45,056 nucleotides of DNA from DATGZX01 sp035296965 (GTDB lineage Bacteria; Planctomycetota; Planctomycetia; Gemmatales; Gemmataceae): assembly GCA_035296965.1 (NCBI GenBank), contig DATGZX010000155.1, positions 1 to 45,056 on the forward strand, given 5' to 3'. The notes below the pieces were generated by a model. That model made no database searches and was not told where the DNA came from. It saw only the letters and a program-made list of their open reading frames with translations. This document shows positions 33,544 through 42,706 of this stretch, in pieces. The position numbers and the translations under genes are program-made. Position 1 is the stretch's first letter. Each line of letters starts with the position of its first letter.

Positions 33544-36500
33544 TCATTTCTCGGGCGGCTGGATGGCTCGGAGGTCGCCGAGATCGCAAGTTTTGCCGGG
33601 CTTCACCGTTGGCCTAGCAATGCTGACCTGAGCAGTGACGAATCTCTCGCCTTTCGTATTGGGTTGGCCGAGCAGTTGAACTTTCAAGTCGAACGGGACA
33701 TCCGGGAGCAAACCGGTAATCCGAAATCGGCCCTGGTCATCGGTTTGCCCAGGGATCGAGTAAGGGAACATTGCTTGCATAGTTAAATCGCGGAAACCGC
33801 TGGTCCGCTCCTTGCGTTTGCTCTCCGCTGACGTGAGGAGGCGGTGGATAGACGACATGTATACAAAAACGCCTGGACGACCGGGACCGTCATCGAAAAA
33901 CATTTGGAACGACGCTCCCTGAATGGGTTTGCCGTCCTGATCAAGGACTCGGCCGGTGATGGTGCCGGTAGGTTTCAGCTTCACCCTGATCGGGCCCGCT
34001 TCCTTTGTACTGACTAAGCTCGAAACAGCGAATTGCCCATCGTGACTGCTCAGAAAAAGGCGGCGCGTTTCGCCCGCGTCAAGGATAACTGTAGGCCTCT
34101 CATCCGGGTAGTACGAGGTTCGGCTATCTTGCGCGGCCGACCTTAAGCCGAGCACGGTAGCGCCATGCGCTTTGCCATCCGGGAATTCGAGGAGGAGTGG
34201 CCGCCTGATGCCTGGCGCCAGCGCAATCTCAACGTGGATGTCGCGTTTCTTTTGAACGCAGATGAATCGATAAGCGTGCCATTCTCCCGGCCAGGCGGGC
34301 AATGGCCGGCAGTCGATCAGTTCCGGATCCGCCGCGTCCGCGACTCCGTCCATTCGGTCAGCTTCTGCCAACCTGGCAGGGGGATAGTCCGTCTCGCTCC
34401 GAATCAACAACATTCCCGGACCTTCGAGGACGGGCAACATGAAGCGGCCGTCCTTGTCCGTGGATGTCATGGGTTGATACTGCCCCCCAAACCTGGGTGT
34501 GGCCAACGCGGCATTCGTCTTCAGGTTCAAGTTTTTGGCTAAGGGGCGATGTTCGACCCAAGCTTTCAACGGCTTGCCGGTCGCCTGGTCGGTTACACGC
34601 CCGCTGACCGCCGGCCGACGTTCGAGTCGGATGTCGAAGTTGACCGGTTCGATGCCCGGTTGGTCGGCGTTCACGCGGACTTCGGTCGCCAGATAGGGTG
34701 AATTGGCCGCTGGATCCACTCGGAGCGTGTGGACCCCGGGTGGCAGACCAATCAGCTTGTACCGGCCCTCTTGGTCGGTCGTGGTCTGGGCTTGTGGATC
34801 GTCGTCCCGAGTGAACTGCGTGCCCACGCCGACTCCGGCAAGCGGTTTGTCAGAATTCATTTCGCGGACCACACCCTGAATCGGTTTACTAGGCAGCACG
34901 GCATGGGTGAATGTGCTGCCATATAAAGGTAGTTGAGGCGGCGGCCGATTCGGCGGGCTAATGCCGGTGGCCCCCACCATGCTCGACTTTTGGGGCCGGG
35001 CGTCGAGTCGGGCCTGCATATTTACCACCGTTGGCCCACTTATGTAGAGCGTGTAGGCCCAGCCCCGGCCCAGCCCATGCAGGGTCACGCTTCCGTCCTT
35101 ATCGCTAACCGCCACATTGCGTTTTTCGTCGGAGGGCACCAATCGGATCAAATCGTGGCGGCCGGGTTGAAACGGTAGATCGTATGGTAAGGGCTTATGG
35201 TCCTTATCAGCCTGGCCGGACCATAGGCTGGCGCTAACTTTTACTCCGGCCACTGGCTTGCCCTCCAGGGTGAGGAAGCGACCATGCACAACTTCTTCGG
35301 CAGGTAGCCATAGAGTCAAGTTTTCGCGCTCCTCGGCTTTCGAGGCCCCCAGGGCCACAGCTCCGCATTCGTCCGCGGTCGCGCCGATCATGACGAACCG
35401 TTCGGGAGGCGATCGACTGGGAGGGACGACTCCCTTATCCCCGAACTCATCCCGTCGGACCGTAAATCGAAACGCGCCGTCGGCCCCGCTGACCGCCCGC
35501 TGCCGGTATTCGATCACGCCCGGAGTCAGGCCGCTGATATACAGTTTCGCTCCCGCCAATCCCTTGCCGTCCGGGTTGAGGACCCGGCCGGCATACGTGA
35601 AGCTGACTTGTGATGGATTTGGCGGCTTTTTGGCGTCGGCCGCGGGCTTTTTCAGGTCAGTGTCGCCAAGCAATTGTTTGCTGGGGAAACCCGGGTCGCC
35701 GGCTTGCTTTTCCTTGGAAGCCTCGGGCTGCGGGCCGTCGTCAACGGCATGGTGCCGTGCGAGAACGGCGCCGCCGGCCAAGATCAGGGCTGTCAAGAAC
35801 CCGGCGGCAATTTTAGCTTTGAAGCCGAACATTCCCTTCATAACCTCCTCCGCCAGTGTGATGGCTTGAGACGAGACGGACACTCCCGCCGTGATTTTGC
35901 CGGCAGAATACAGTGTCGCGGCTTTGACCGTATGGATCGTAAGAAGCGCAGGCAGCGCCGCGCCGGTCACGCGTTCTGTCAGCCCAGCAGCCAATGTGGC
36001 TGCAGAGAGGAATATGCCACGCTGAACGAGCCGTTTGCGAAGCACGCCTCGAGCTTGCGTCAGCCGGTTGGCCAGCGAGCTTTTGGGCCAGCCGAGCTCA
36101 CGAGCAGCCTGGTCGTAGCTTTTGCCTTCGAGACAGCAGAGCACGACAGGCGCACGGTACTTCTCCGCCAGGGCCCCGATCTCTTCGTCGAGGACTGTGC
36201 GTAACTCTTGCCAGCTCAATTCGTCGAGCGTATCCGCGCGGGGTATGGGATCAAACCGTCTTATCCGGTCACGCTGGGCCGCGCTTTGTGCCCGCGCCCG
36301 CAAGGCGATGCGCTGGGCCACGCCATGGAGCCAGCTTCCCACGGAGCCGCGCTTTCGAATGGCGGCCGACCGGCGGACCAACACAAGGAAGGTGGCCTGG
36401 AAGGCATCCTCTGCCGCGTGCGAATCGTGGAGGATGCGCTGGCAAACACCCAATACCATCGGCCCATGCCTCCCAACCAGAATCGCGAAGGCCGTTTCTT

Positions 36501-36615
36501 CGTGCCGCTCCAGAAACCGCTTCAGCAACTCGCTGTCATGCAAATCGCGCGTGTCTTCTGCCTCGCAGAGCCGGCGCAAGTGCCGTAGCACGTCATTGAG
36601 TGTATCCTGGCCCAT
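33544..36615 (-). CDS. Giant ECF sigma factor with membrane span and carboxypeptidase-regulatory-like tail
   Basis: This 1023-residue fusion seems tied to regulation at the membrane. Residues 30-200 are an ECF sigma factor: region 2 (FLERHEETAFAILVGRHGPMVL, AAEDAFQATFLVLVRR, GSWLHGVAQRIALRAR) and region 4 (ALAEKYRAPVVLCCLEGKSY, ARELGWPKSSLANRLTQARG). A single transmembrane helix lies at about 269-287 (IAAGFLTALILAGGAVLA). The remaining 730 residues or so, outside the membrane, hold several carboxypeptidase regulatory/Ig-like beta-sandwich repeats (AGRVLNPDGKGLAGAKLYI, GRFLTLEGKPVAGVKVSAS, SGRVTDQATGKPLKAWVEH, TGRVLDQDGKPIQGASFQM). This is the ECF01-Gob type known from Gemmata. ATG 36615 is chosen over 36651 because GGAG lies at a good distance and the sigma fold starts there. 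The tail may sense surface ligands. Confidence 0.9.
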   Translation of the reverse strand: MGQDTLNDVLRHLRRLCEAEDTRDLHDSELLKRFLERHEETAFAILVGRHGPMVLGVCQRILHDSHAAEDAFQATFLVLVRRSAAIRKRGSVGSWLHGVAQRIALRARAQSAAQRDRIRRFDPIPRADTLDELSWQELRTVLDEEIGALAEKYRAPVVLCCLEGKSYDQAARELGWPKSSLANRLTQARGVLRKRLVQRGIFLSAATLAAGLTERVTGAALPALLTIHTVKAATLYSAGKITAGVSVSSQAITLAEEVMKGMFGFKAKIAAGFLTALILAGGAVLARHHAVDDGPQPEASKEKQAGDPGFPSKQLLGDTDLKKPAADAKKPPNPSQVSFTYAGRVLNPDGKGLAGAKLYISGLTPGVIEYRQRAVSGADGAFRFTVRRDEFGDKGVVPPSRSPPERFVMIGATADECGAVALGASKAEERENLTLWLPAEEVVHGRFLTLEGKPVAGVKVSASLWSGQADKDHKPLPYDLPFQPGRHDLIRLVPSDEKRNVAVSDKDGSVTLHGLGRGWAYTLYISGPTVVNMQARLDARPQKSSMVGATGISPPNRPPPQLPLYGSTFTHAVLPSKPIQGVVREMNSDKPLAGVGVGTQFTRDDDPQAQTTTDQEGRYKLIGLPPGVHTLRVDPAANSPYLATEVRVNADQPGIEPVNFDIRLERRPAVSGRVTDQATGKPLKAWVEHRPLAKNLNLKTNAALATPRFGGQYQPMTSTDKDGRFMLPVLEGPGMLLIRSETDYPPARLAEADRMDGVADAADPELIDCRPLPAWPGEWHAYRFICVQKKRDIHVEIALAPGIRRPLLLEFPDGKAHGATVLGLRSAAQDSRTSYYPDERPTVILDAGETRRLFLSSHDGQFAVSSLVSTKEAGPIRVKLKPTGTITGRVLDQDGKPIQGASFQMFFDDGPGRPGVFVYMSSIHRLLTSAESKRKERTSGFRDLTMQAMFPYSIPGQTDDQGRFRITGLLPDVPFDLKVQLLGQPNTKGERFVTAQVSIARPTVKPGKTCDLGDLRAIQPPEK

Positions 36616-36728
36616 GAGTCTAGTATCTCCGCGGGTAAACTCTTTACCCATATAGTGCGGGCAGGGCAGCGTTCGTGCGAGGAATTTCCTGAATACCCTC
36701 GCATGCAGAACAGCCGCTCAAGAAGAAG

Positions 36729-36789
36729 GAACAGGAGGAAACAGAGGAAACGGAGGGGCTGCCTCTGTTTCCTCTGTTTTCTCCTGTTC
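36729..36789. repeat. GAACAGGAGG palindrome, copy 3
   Basis: Arms at 36729-36747 and 36771-36789 match copies 1 and 2 with one change in the right arm (CTCTGTTTTCTCC), leaving a G-U pair. It lies between the divergent sigma-factor and antitoxin-like genes. Here it carries no CTCGGCGA repeat beside it. Confidence 0.9.
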
Positions 36790-36902
36790 AATTCCTTGTA
36801 ACCAGGCTAAGAGGCGACCGACCCAGGCACGTCTCGAAAGTTCTGCGGGCGCAGTGGTATGCTGCTTGCAATACAGAAACCTGGAAATTCCAGGGAAGAA
36901 TG

Positions 36903-37148
36903 ATGACCATAATACTTCATCTCGCCGACGACGTGGTTTGCCAACTTCGGGAAAAGGCGGTGGAGTCTGGCCTGACACTGGAGCGCTACCTCAAGCAAGT
37001 AGCCCAGCAGAAGTTGCAAGAAAGCAACCACAGCCGAGATTCCGTCTCCCAGCTTACGGGGGAAGAGTTCGACCGGCTCTTGGACGAGCTGGCGTCTGGC
37101 GCATTGGTACGCCAACTGCCTCCCGATTTCTTTCGGCGCGACGCCTGA
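36903..37148 (+). CDS. Orphan antitoxin-like protein
   Basis: This 81-residue protein starts MTIILHLADDVVCQLREKAVESGLTLERYLKQ. That is the pattern of ribbon-helix-helix/CopG- or DUF104-like antitoxins: a short beta strand followed by a 'xxLREKAxxxGxxLExYL' helix. The second half (QLTGEEFDRLLDELASGALV) is acidic and would be the toxin-binding tail. No toxin gene (PIN, RelE or similar) follows; the next gene starts 210 bases on and is unrelated. It may be an orphan antitoxin or a small DNA-binding regulator. ATG 36900 directly precedes ATG 36903; either could be used. Confidence 0.7.
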   Translation: MTIILHLADDVVCQLREKAVESGLTLERYLKQVAQQKLQESNHSRDSVSQLTGEEFDRLLDELASGALVRQLPPDFFRRDA

Positions 37149-37360
37149 AACGGAGCGGCGTCTCCGAATTGTCGAGAGGCTTTTTCCTATACTCCCCGAC
37201 CACCCGACAGCGTAGTCATGAAGCTTCACGTTGGTCTCCACCCATCGCTGGAAACATATCGATGCGACTCGTTGCGGCGGCCCTTGGGCGATGTTACAAT
37301 CTTCCTTCGTCGGTGTCAGGACTCGCAGACTTCACTCGATCAGCTCAAGGACCCGTCGCC

Positions 37361-38410
37361 ATGTCTGCTCTCCTTGCCTGTCCGTCGTGCCAGGGGAAGC
37401 TGAAGTATTCAGGACCTCTCATCCCCGGCAAAAGGGTAAAGTGCTCCCGCTGTCAGACGATCTTCCCCGTGAAGACCGCGGATGCCGTCATCGAGGCGGA
37501 AGTAGACGCGGCCAGCGAAGCTTTCGGAGAGCTTAGCGGCTTGGCTGGCGCCCTGAGCGTCGCGGAGCACAGGGAACCGGACGCACGCGCCAGCGGGCTC
37601 TCTGTTCGCCTTGGCAAACGCCCTCGCACAGGCCGCAAAGGTAAGAACACTGGACTGATCATCGGCCTGATTGCCGGCGGAGCCGGAGTCGTGCTGCTTG
37701 CAGTGCTCGGGGCGACTTTCTTCGTGCTGGCGTCGGTAGCGGAAACGGGTCCAACCTCCACTAGCCTTGATCCGGAAACGCTCGCACCCGCCTATTCCTG
37801 GCAAGAGTTTTCCTTGCTGGCCGGGAACTTTCGCGTTCGCCTCCCGGGAGATCGGCAGAATCTGGAAACGCCCAATAGCTTCGGTGCACGGTGGACGTCT
37901 CCAAGCGCGCAGTTCATGGTCCACTGGGAAGAGATTCCCGCCGACGTTCCGCGCCAGGAGATGGAGCGCCGCTTCAACGAAATGCGCGACAAGGTTGTTG
38001 CCCACAACCCCGGCATCCGCGTGTATGACGACCAACCCAGGACCGTTCAGGGATTTCTCGGCCGCACCTATCGTCATGCAGACCAGAACGGCGAGTTTTG
38101 CACCCTGATGGTGGCCGGCAACGGCCGCTTCTACAGCCTGGTCGCGGGCGGCGAACGCGTGCCAGCGGTCCGCAACGCCATGGAGCAATTCCTTGATTCC
38201 TTCGAAATACTCGACGACAGCGGCGCTCGCGCCGCCCCTGCGCGACCCATTACGCTCGCGCCGACGCCGCCCCCCACGACTAGCCAGCCCCCGCCAACGA
38301 CAGACCAGTCGCCCCCGAAGACAAACACGCCGACGCCGAGGATAATACCGCCGGGGTCCAGGCTCAATTCACCTTCGAAGATGCTCAGGCCGCCGCTGCG
38401 CCGGCCGTGA
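37361..38410 (+). CDS. Zinc-ribbon membrane protein with Pro-rich tail
   Basis: This 349-residue protein begins with a zinc ribbon of the MJ0042 kind (LLACPSCQGKLKY and KRVKCSRCQTIFP, C-x2-C...C-x2-C). An acidic linker follows, then one transmembrane helix (about 98-123, LIIGLIAGGAGVVLLAVLGA). An extracytoplasmic domain (FSLLAGNFRVRLPGD, FLGRTYRHADQNGEFCTLMVAGNG) and a Pro/Thr-rich end complete it. Such zinc-ribbon, single-span proteins are frequent in planctomycetes and of unknown role. ATG 37361 is chosen because the ribbon starts four residues later; the upstream open frame to 36854 covers the antitoxin-like gene out of frame. Confidence 0.85.
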   Translation: MSALLACPSCQGKLKYSGPLIPGKRVKCSRCQTIFPVKTADAVIEAEVDAASEAFGELSGLAGALSVAEHREPDARASGLSVRLGKRPRTGRKGKNTGLIIGLIAGGAGVVLLAVLGATFFVLASVAETGPTSTSLDPETLAPAYSWQEFSLLAGNFRVRLPGDRQNLETPNSFGARWTSPSAQFMVHWEEIPADVPRQEMERRFNEMRDKVVAHNPGIRVYDDQPRTVQGFLGRTYRHADQNGEFCTLMVAGNGRFYSLVAGGERVPAVRNAMEQFLDSFEILDDSGARAAPARPITLAPTPPPTTSQPPPTTDQSPPKTNTPTPRIIPPGSRLNSPSKMLRPPLRRP

Positions 38411-38960
38411 TCGATTGCGATCGGGTTAGGCGCCACAGGTTGGCCGAGGGGCGAACCTGCGCTGACGAAGCTGGCTCGTGGCGGCCAACCCGAGCTTCAC
38501 GGAATATCCTGCTGGGATCAAGCGAACACGGGTTGGTCCAAACTCAGCCAACACTCTGCGCCGGCCCAAGAAGCTGACGGCTCAGCAGAGTTTGCCATGA
38601 TTCGTTGCATCCGCCCCTGATCCGGGCTAGAATCCTTTCCAATCGAACCGTTGCCAGTTATGAACTATTGTTTCAAGCGACAGCGGATCGGGCCGCCGGC
38701 GCGTGTGCGCCCAGGAAACACGCAGCGACAGCCTACACCGAAGGCAACGTGCGAATCGAGGGCTCACGGGGACGACAGCGTGCATCAATCCGCCGACACG
38801 GTCATGGGCGGACCTGATTGTTGGAACCCTAGGTAAGCCAAGGTCTTTCGACGAACGGGCCGCAGCGCCATGACTCGAAGACGGCGATCTGCAAGCCCTG
38901 CGCAGGCCTTGGCACGGATATTGCCGAGATGTTCTGATCGGCGCGTGGTGACGTCTACCC
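38411..38960. other. Intergenic region upstream of ptsP
   Basis: About 550 bases without a supported gene. Open frames on both strands (up to 111 codons) lack motifs. The region should contain the ptsP promoter; I cannot pick out a convincing -35/-10 pair. There is no obvious hairpin at the end of the zinc-ribbon gene. Confidence 0.4.
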
Positions 38961-41267
38961 ATGGAAACGGCTCTGTCCAGTTCGACCCAGGAAAGCTCTC
39001 TTCTCCTGACCCTCGAGGAGATAAGCCAGCTCGTTTCTCATAGTCATCATCCCGGCGAGACGCTCGCCAACATCGTCAATCTGATCCAAAAGCGATTCCA
39101 TACGGACGTTTGCTCGGTCTACCTGCTGGAGGCAGAGCAGGGAGAGCTGGTCCTTGGTGCGACTGTAGGCCTGAAGCCGGAGAGCGTCGGCCGGGTGCGC
39201 ATGCGCATCGATGAAGGGCTCACCGGCCTGGTCGCCGAGAAGATGACGCCGGTGATGGTCAGCGACGCCTTCACTCACCCAAGATTCAAGTTCTTTCCTG
39301 AAGCGGGCGAAGATCCCTATCACTTCTTTCTCGGCGTGCCGTTAGTGGAAGGCGGCGCGCTGCAGGGAGTCCTTGTCGTTCAGACGCGCGAGCCGCGGAC
39401 GTTCTCTCCCAACGAGACGCGCATGCTCGTGACTGTCGGTGCCCAGCTGGCCCCGCTGGTCAGCGAGGCCCGGCTCCTCGAGCAGGTGGTTGCCGTCGCG
39501 CACCTCCAGGAACCGGCGGCACGTTCCCCCGCCGACGACTTCGAGCAGATCACGGTCCACGGCACATCCTTGAGCCCGGGAACAGGCCGCGGCCGCGCTT
39601 ATCTCGTGAACGGCTTCTCGGAATGGCGACAAACGACACAATCGCGCAGCAACGATTTTGCCGGGGAGCAATCGCGCTTGGCCGCAGCGATGGACGGCGC
39701 CCGTGACGAGATCACGCGCCTGAGTCAACGGATCTCCGCGCTCGTCGGCGAGGATCATGGTGCGATCTTGCAAGGTCAGCTCATGATCATGCAGGACAGC
39801 ACGATTGAGGACGACCTGACGGCGTGCATGAAGGCCGGCTGCAGCGCCGAGGCCGCCCTGTTACAGACCCTGAACAAGTACGTGGAGGCATTCCAGAAGC
39901 TGACCAACCCGTTTTTCCAGGAACGCGTCTACGACATCAAGGATGTCTTCCGGCGGATCCTCTGGCATCTGCGGCCAGGGTGGGGCCAGGAAGAAGATCG
40001 CGGCGAGAAACTGGTAATCGTGGCCCACGAGGCCTCGGTGATGGATCTCTTCTCGGTCGACCTCGATCGCCTCGCCGCGGTCGTGGTGGAACATGGCGGA
40101 CCGCAGAGCCACGCCGCGATCCTGGCGCGCAGCCTCGGCATTCCCATGGTCGGCCAACTGTCGGACCTGGTGAGCCGGATTCACCCAGGCCGCCAACTCC
40201 TGGTCGATGGGACCGCGGGTCAGGTCTATATCAACTGCTCCCCTGATCCCAACGGCGTGAACGGGCTGGCCGCCCAGCCTACCGCCATGGTGCTCTCGGA
40301 AACCCCGGTGGAAGATGATTTTCGACCGGGTACGCCTCGGATCGAAGCCAACATCAACCTCCTGTGCGAAGTGGCCCAGGCAGTCAACCAGGGTGCCAGC
40401 GGGGTGGGGCTTTACCGCAGCGAATTCTTGTTTCTCGCGCGGCGCACACTGCCGACCGAGGAAGAACAGTACGGCATCTACTGCAAGCTGCTCCAGGCCC
40501 TCCGCGGCCGACCCGCCAGCATTCGCACGTTCGACCTCCGGCCCGACAAGCTTGCCCACTATGCGCACTTGACCTTCTCGACGAACCACCCGCTGGACTG
40601 GCGGCTGGTGCTCGATTCGCCTCCATTGCAGAAGCTCTTCAAGGACCAGGTGCGTGCCATCCTCAGGGCCGGCACGGTTGGTCCCGCGAGGATTCTCGTG
40701 CCGCTGGTTATGCGTTCGGAGCAGCTAGATTTCGTTCTCGAGACAGTTGATCAAGCTCGCTTCGAGCTCGAGCGCGAAGGCCTCGCCTTCGGCACCGACG
40801 TGCCTCTGGGAATCATGATCGAGGTTGCCGCCGCCACCACCATGGTCGGCACCTGGGCGAAGCATGTCGATTTCTTCGCCCTGGGCACGAACGATCTGGC
40901 AGCCTCGGCCCTTGGCATCGATCGCGACGATCCTGTCGGCACCGGCGGCGCTGATCCGCTGCACCCGGGCCTGTTGCGCATGATCTATGACGTCGTGCTG
41001 TCCGCCCATCGCGCCGACCGGCGCGTGACCGTCTGCGGCGAGATGGCCAGCGATCCCGAAGGCCTCCTCGGCCTGTCGTCGATGCAGGTCGATTCCATCA
41101 GCGTCGCCGTGCAGCAACTCCCTGCCGTTCGCCATGCCCTGCACTCGTCCTCCGCACTCCCCGACGCCGATTTGGCCTCGGAGCTAGTCGGCCTGCGCAC
41201 CGCCAGCCAGGTCCGGCAACGCCTGCGCTGCCACGCCAGGACCGCAAATCCTCTTCCGGCATTTTGA
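38961..41267 (+). CDS. ptsP: Phosphoenolpyruvate-protein phosphotransferase PtsP (GAF-Enzyme I)
   Basis: This 768-residue protein starts the nitrogen-related phosphotransfer chain by passing phosphate from phosphoenolpyruvate to an NPr/HPr-type partner. Residues about 15-175 are a GAF sensor domain (ANIVNLIQKRFHTDVCSVYL, GRVRMRIDEGLTGLVA). The Enzyme I part follows: the phospho-histidine site GGPQSHAAILARSLGIPMVG (His384), then GVGLYRSEFLFL, FDLRPDKLAHY, EVAAATTMVGTWAKH, FALGTNDLAASALGIDRDDP and the Cys-containing CGEMASDPEG (Cys692). Length agrees with E. coli PtsP (748). No HPr, EIIA or other PTS gene is in the window, so its partner is elsewhere. The FDLRPDKLAHY stretch stands where most Enzyme I proteins have RTLDxGGDK, a notable variation. 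Its stop TGA lies within a CATTTTGAGACT block repeated 166 bases on. Confidence 0.95.
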   Translation: METALSSSTQESSLLLTLEEISQLVSHSHHPGETLANIVNLIQKRFHTDVCSVYLLEAEQGELVLGATVGLKPESVGRVRMRIDEGLTGLVAEKMTPVMVSDAFTHPRFKFFPEAGEDPYHFFLGVPLVEGGALQGVLVVQTREPRTFSPNETRMLVTVGAQLAPLVSEARLLEQVVAVAHLQEPAARSPADDFEQITVHGTSLSPGTGRGRAYLVNGFSEWRQTTQSRSNDFAGEQSRLAAAMDGARDEITRLSQRISALVGEDHGAILQGQLMIMQDSTIEDDLTACMKAGCSAEAALLQTLNKYVEAFQKLTNPFFQERVYDIKDVFRRILWHLRPGWGQEEDRGEKLVIVAHEASVMDLFSVDLDRLAAVVVEHGGPQSHAAILARSLGIPMVGQLSDLVSRIHPGRQLLVDGTAGQVYINCSPDPNGVNGLAAQPTAMVLSETPVEDDFRPGTPRIEANINLLCEVAQAVNQGASGVGLYRSEFLFLARRTLPTEEEQYGIYCKLLQALRGRPASIRTFDLRPDKLAHYAHLTFSTNHPLDWRLVLDSPPLQKLFKDQVRAILRAGTVGPARILVPLVMRSEQLDFVLETVDQARFELEREGLAFGTDVPLGIMIEVAAATTMVGTWAKHVDFFALGTNDLAASALGIDRDDPVGTGGADPLHPGLLRMIYDVVLSAHRADRRVTVCGEMASDPEGLLGLSSMQVDSISVAVQQLPAVRHALHSSSALPDADLASELVGLRTASQVRQRLRCHARTANPLPAF

Positions 41268-41542
41268 GACTCTTCAACAAGAAATCGGCCAGCCGCGCAC
41301 AACAAAGCCTTTGCGAAAACCGCGTAAAACACGGGCTTTTTGGCGCACTGCAGAATATTGAGAATGGCGCCCGCCTAAAATCAGGGCTAGCGCCTGCAAA
41401 AAAGGCCAAAACACACGGGCTTTTTCATTTTGAGACTATTTTGGGACTCCTAAAAAAAGCGTGCCCTTGCAGCATGCCTTCCGGCCCTCGACATTTAAGC
41501 ACATACTAGACTCGAATACGTCTTATAACTCCTATAACTCCC
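41268..41542. promoter_or_regulatory. AT-rich ArsR upstream region with direct repeats
   Basis: CATTTTGAGACT occurs at 41260-41271 and 41426-41437, and an AAAACAC..GGGCTTTTT block occurs twice (about 41325 and 41409). Just before the ArsR start, TATAACTCC is present twice in tandem (41524-41541), a candidate autoregulatory operator. The GC content is lower than that of the flanking genes. Confidence 0.45.
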
Positions 41543-41866
41543 ATGACTCACTCACCAGCCAGCCGAGACATCTTAAGCACTAGCTCCGATCCTCCACGAA
41601 GGAATACGCCCGATCTGCTGCGCGACCGCGAGCGCTCCGCGGCCTGGCTCGCCCAGCGCTTCGATGTCACTTTCTCGGCGGTATCGCAGCATCTGCGACT
41701 GCTGCGCGAGGCCGGCCTGGTCCGCGTACGCCGTTCCGGCCGGGAACGCTGGTATCAGCTAAACCCGGCCGCGCTCGAGCAAGTGGCCGACTGGGTCACC
41801 CAGTATGAACGTTTCTGGCAAGACAAGCTTGCCCGCCTTGACGAGCATTTGCGGAAAAACCCGTGA
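41543..41866 (+). CDS. ArsR-family transcriptional regulator
   Basis: This 107-residue winged-helix protein reads SDPPRRNTPDLLRDRERSAAWLAQRF as the start of the fold and FSAVSQHLRLLREAGLVRVRRSG as the recognition helix and wing. It ends FWQDKLARLDEHL, typical of regulators that control AHSA1 genes. The first 20 residues or so deviate from the usual 'xxALADPTRRRIL' block (TSSDPPRRNTPDLL), so the N-terminal helix may be weakened. Its stop overlaps the GTG start of the AHSA1 gene, forming the common ArsR-AHSA1 operon; it probably binds the tandem TATAACTCC just upstream. Confidence 0.85.
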   Translation: MTHSPASRDILSTSSDPPRRNTPDLLRDRERSAAWLAQRFDVTFSAVSQHLRLLREAGLVRVRRSGRERWYQLNPAALEQVADWVTQYERFWQDKLARLDEHLRKNP

Positions 41867-42306
41867 AACGCGACGTGCAATTCGAAATCGAGTCTCCTTA
41901 CCCGCCCGAGCGCGCCTGGCGGGCCCTTACCGACCCTGCCGCGCTCGCCGACCGGCTCATGACCAACGATTTCCAGCCCCGCCTGGGCCACAAATTCACG
42001 TTCAGGACCAAGCCCGCCCCTGGCTTCGACGGCATCATCCACTGCCAAGTGATCGACCTGGAGGAACCGACCCGGCTCGCCTACACGTGGGGCAGCGGCG
42101 CGCTGTCCAGCACGGTCGTCTGGACACTGACGCCAAGCAAAAAGGGTACGACTCTCCGCCTCGAACACAAGGGATTCGATGGCCTGCGCGGCCTGTTCCT
42201 CAGCTTCCTGCTCGGCAGCGGCTGGAAGAAGAAGCTCGCGAAGAGACTCCCCGTGCTCCTCGCGCGTTTTGCGAATGAAGGCTCGCAACCAACAGAAAGG
42301 ACATGA
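41863..42306 (+). CDS. AHSA1/SRPBCC (START-like) protein
   Basis: This 147-residue helix-grip protein starts MKRDVQFEIESPYPPERAWRAL and contains NDFQPRLGHKFTFRT, FDGIIHCQVIDLEEPTRLAY and LRLEHKGFDGLRG. It is the usual partner of the ArsR regulator upstream, sharing a GTGA overlap. Members bind hydrophobic ligands; the substrate is unknown. Its C terminus (PTERT) overlaps the next start by four bases, so at least three genes were once one operon. Confidence 0.88.
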   Translation: MKRDVQFEIESPYPPERAWRALTDPAALADRLMTNDFQPRLGHKFTFRTKPAPGFDGIIHCQVIDLEEPTRLAYTWGSGALSSTVVWTLTPSKKGTTLRLEHKGFDGLRGLFLSFLLGSGWKKKLAKRLPVLLARFANEGSQPTERT

Positions 42307-42650
42307 AGCCAATGATCACCAAGCTCGGCAACGTGACAATCCTGGTTAGGGACTACGACGAAGCACTCGCCTGGTACACGCAGGACCTGGGCCTCGAGAA
42401 GCGGAAAGACGAAACGTTCGGCCCCGGCGCCCGCTGGGTGACGGTCCGCCCTCGGGAGCAGAAAGACCTCGCCATCGCGCTGCAAAAGCCGGAGCCGGCC
42501 ATGCACGGCGCCGACCGCGCCCAGTAGATGCTCCCCAGCGTGGGGCAGGGCACCACCTGGATGTTCGCGGCCGACAACTGTCAGAAGACCTATGAAAACC
42601 TGCAAGCCCGCGGCGTGAAATTCACAAGTCCACCCAAGACGCAGCCCTAG
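42303..42650 (+). pseudogene. Glyoxalase/bleomycin-resistance-like gene with two amber codons
   Basis: The first 74 codons are a vicinal oxygen chelate fold: LGNVTILVRDYDEALAWYT with the metal-binding-type start, and PGARWVTVRPREQKDLAIAL. A TAG at 42525-42527 ends that part. The same frame continues at once with MLPSVGQGTTWMFAADNCQ and YENLQARGVKFTSPPKTQP, exactly the expected next block. It then meets another TAG (42648-42650) where family members usually read PWG. Nothing glyoxalase-like follows, so the C-terminal strand with the last metal ligand is also lost. Two nonsense codons plus truncation make it a decayed gene of the ArsR-AHSA1 operon. Confidence 0.85.
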
Positions 42651-42706
42651 AGCGTCCGGGCGGGCGGGTCGTGGGAATCTCAAAGCGATTCCCGGTGAAT
42701 TTGGTA

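Noticed and set aside
36718..36978. Minus-strand ORF with EKTEETEAAPPFPLFPPVP
   Set aside because: It is the translation of the GAACAGGAGG palindrome; the same peptide type appears over the other copies.
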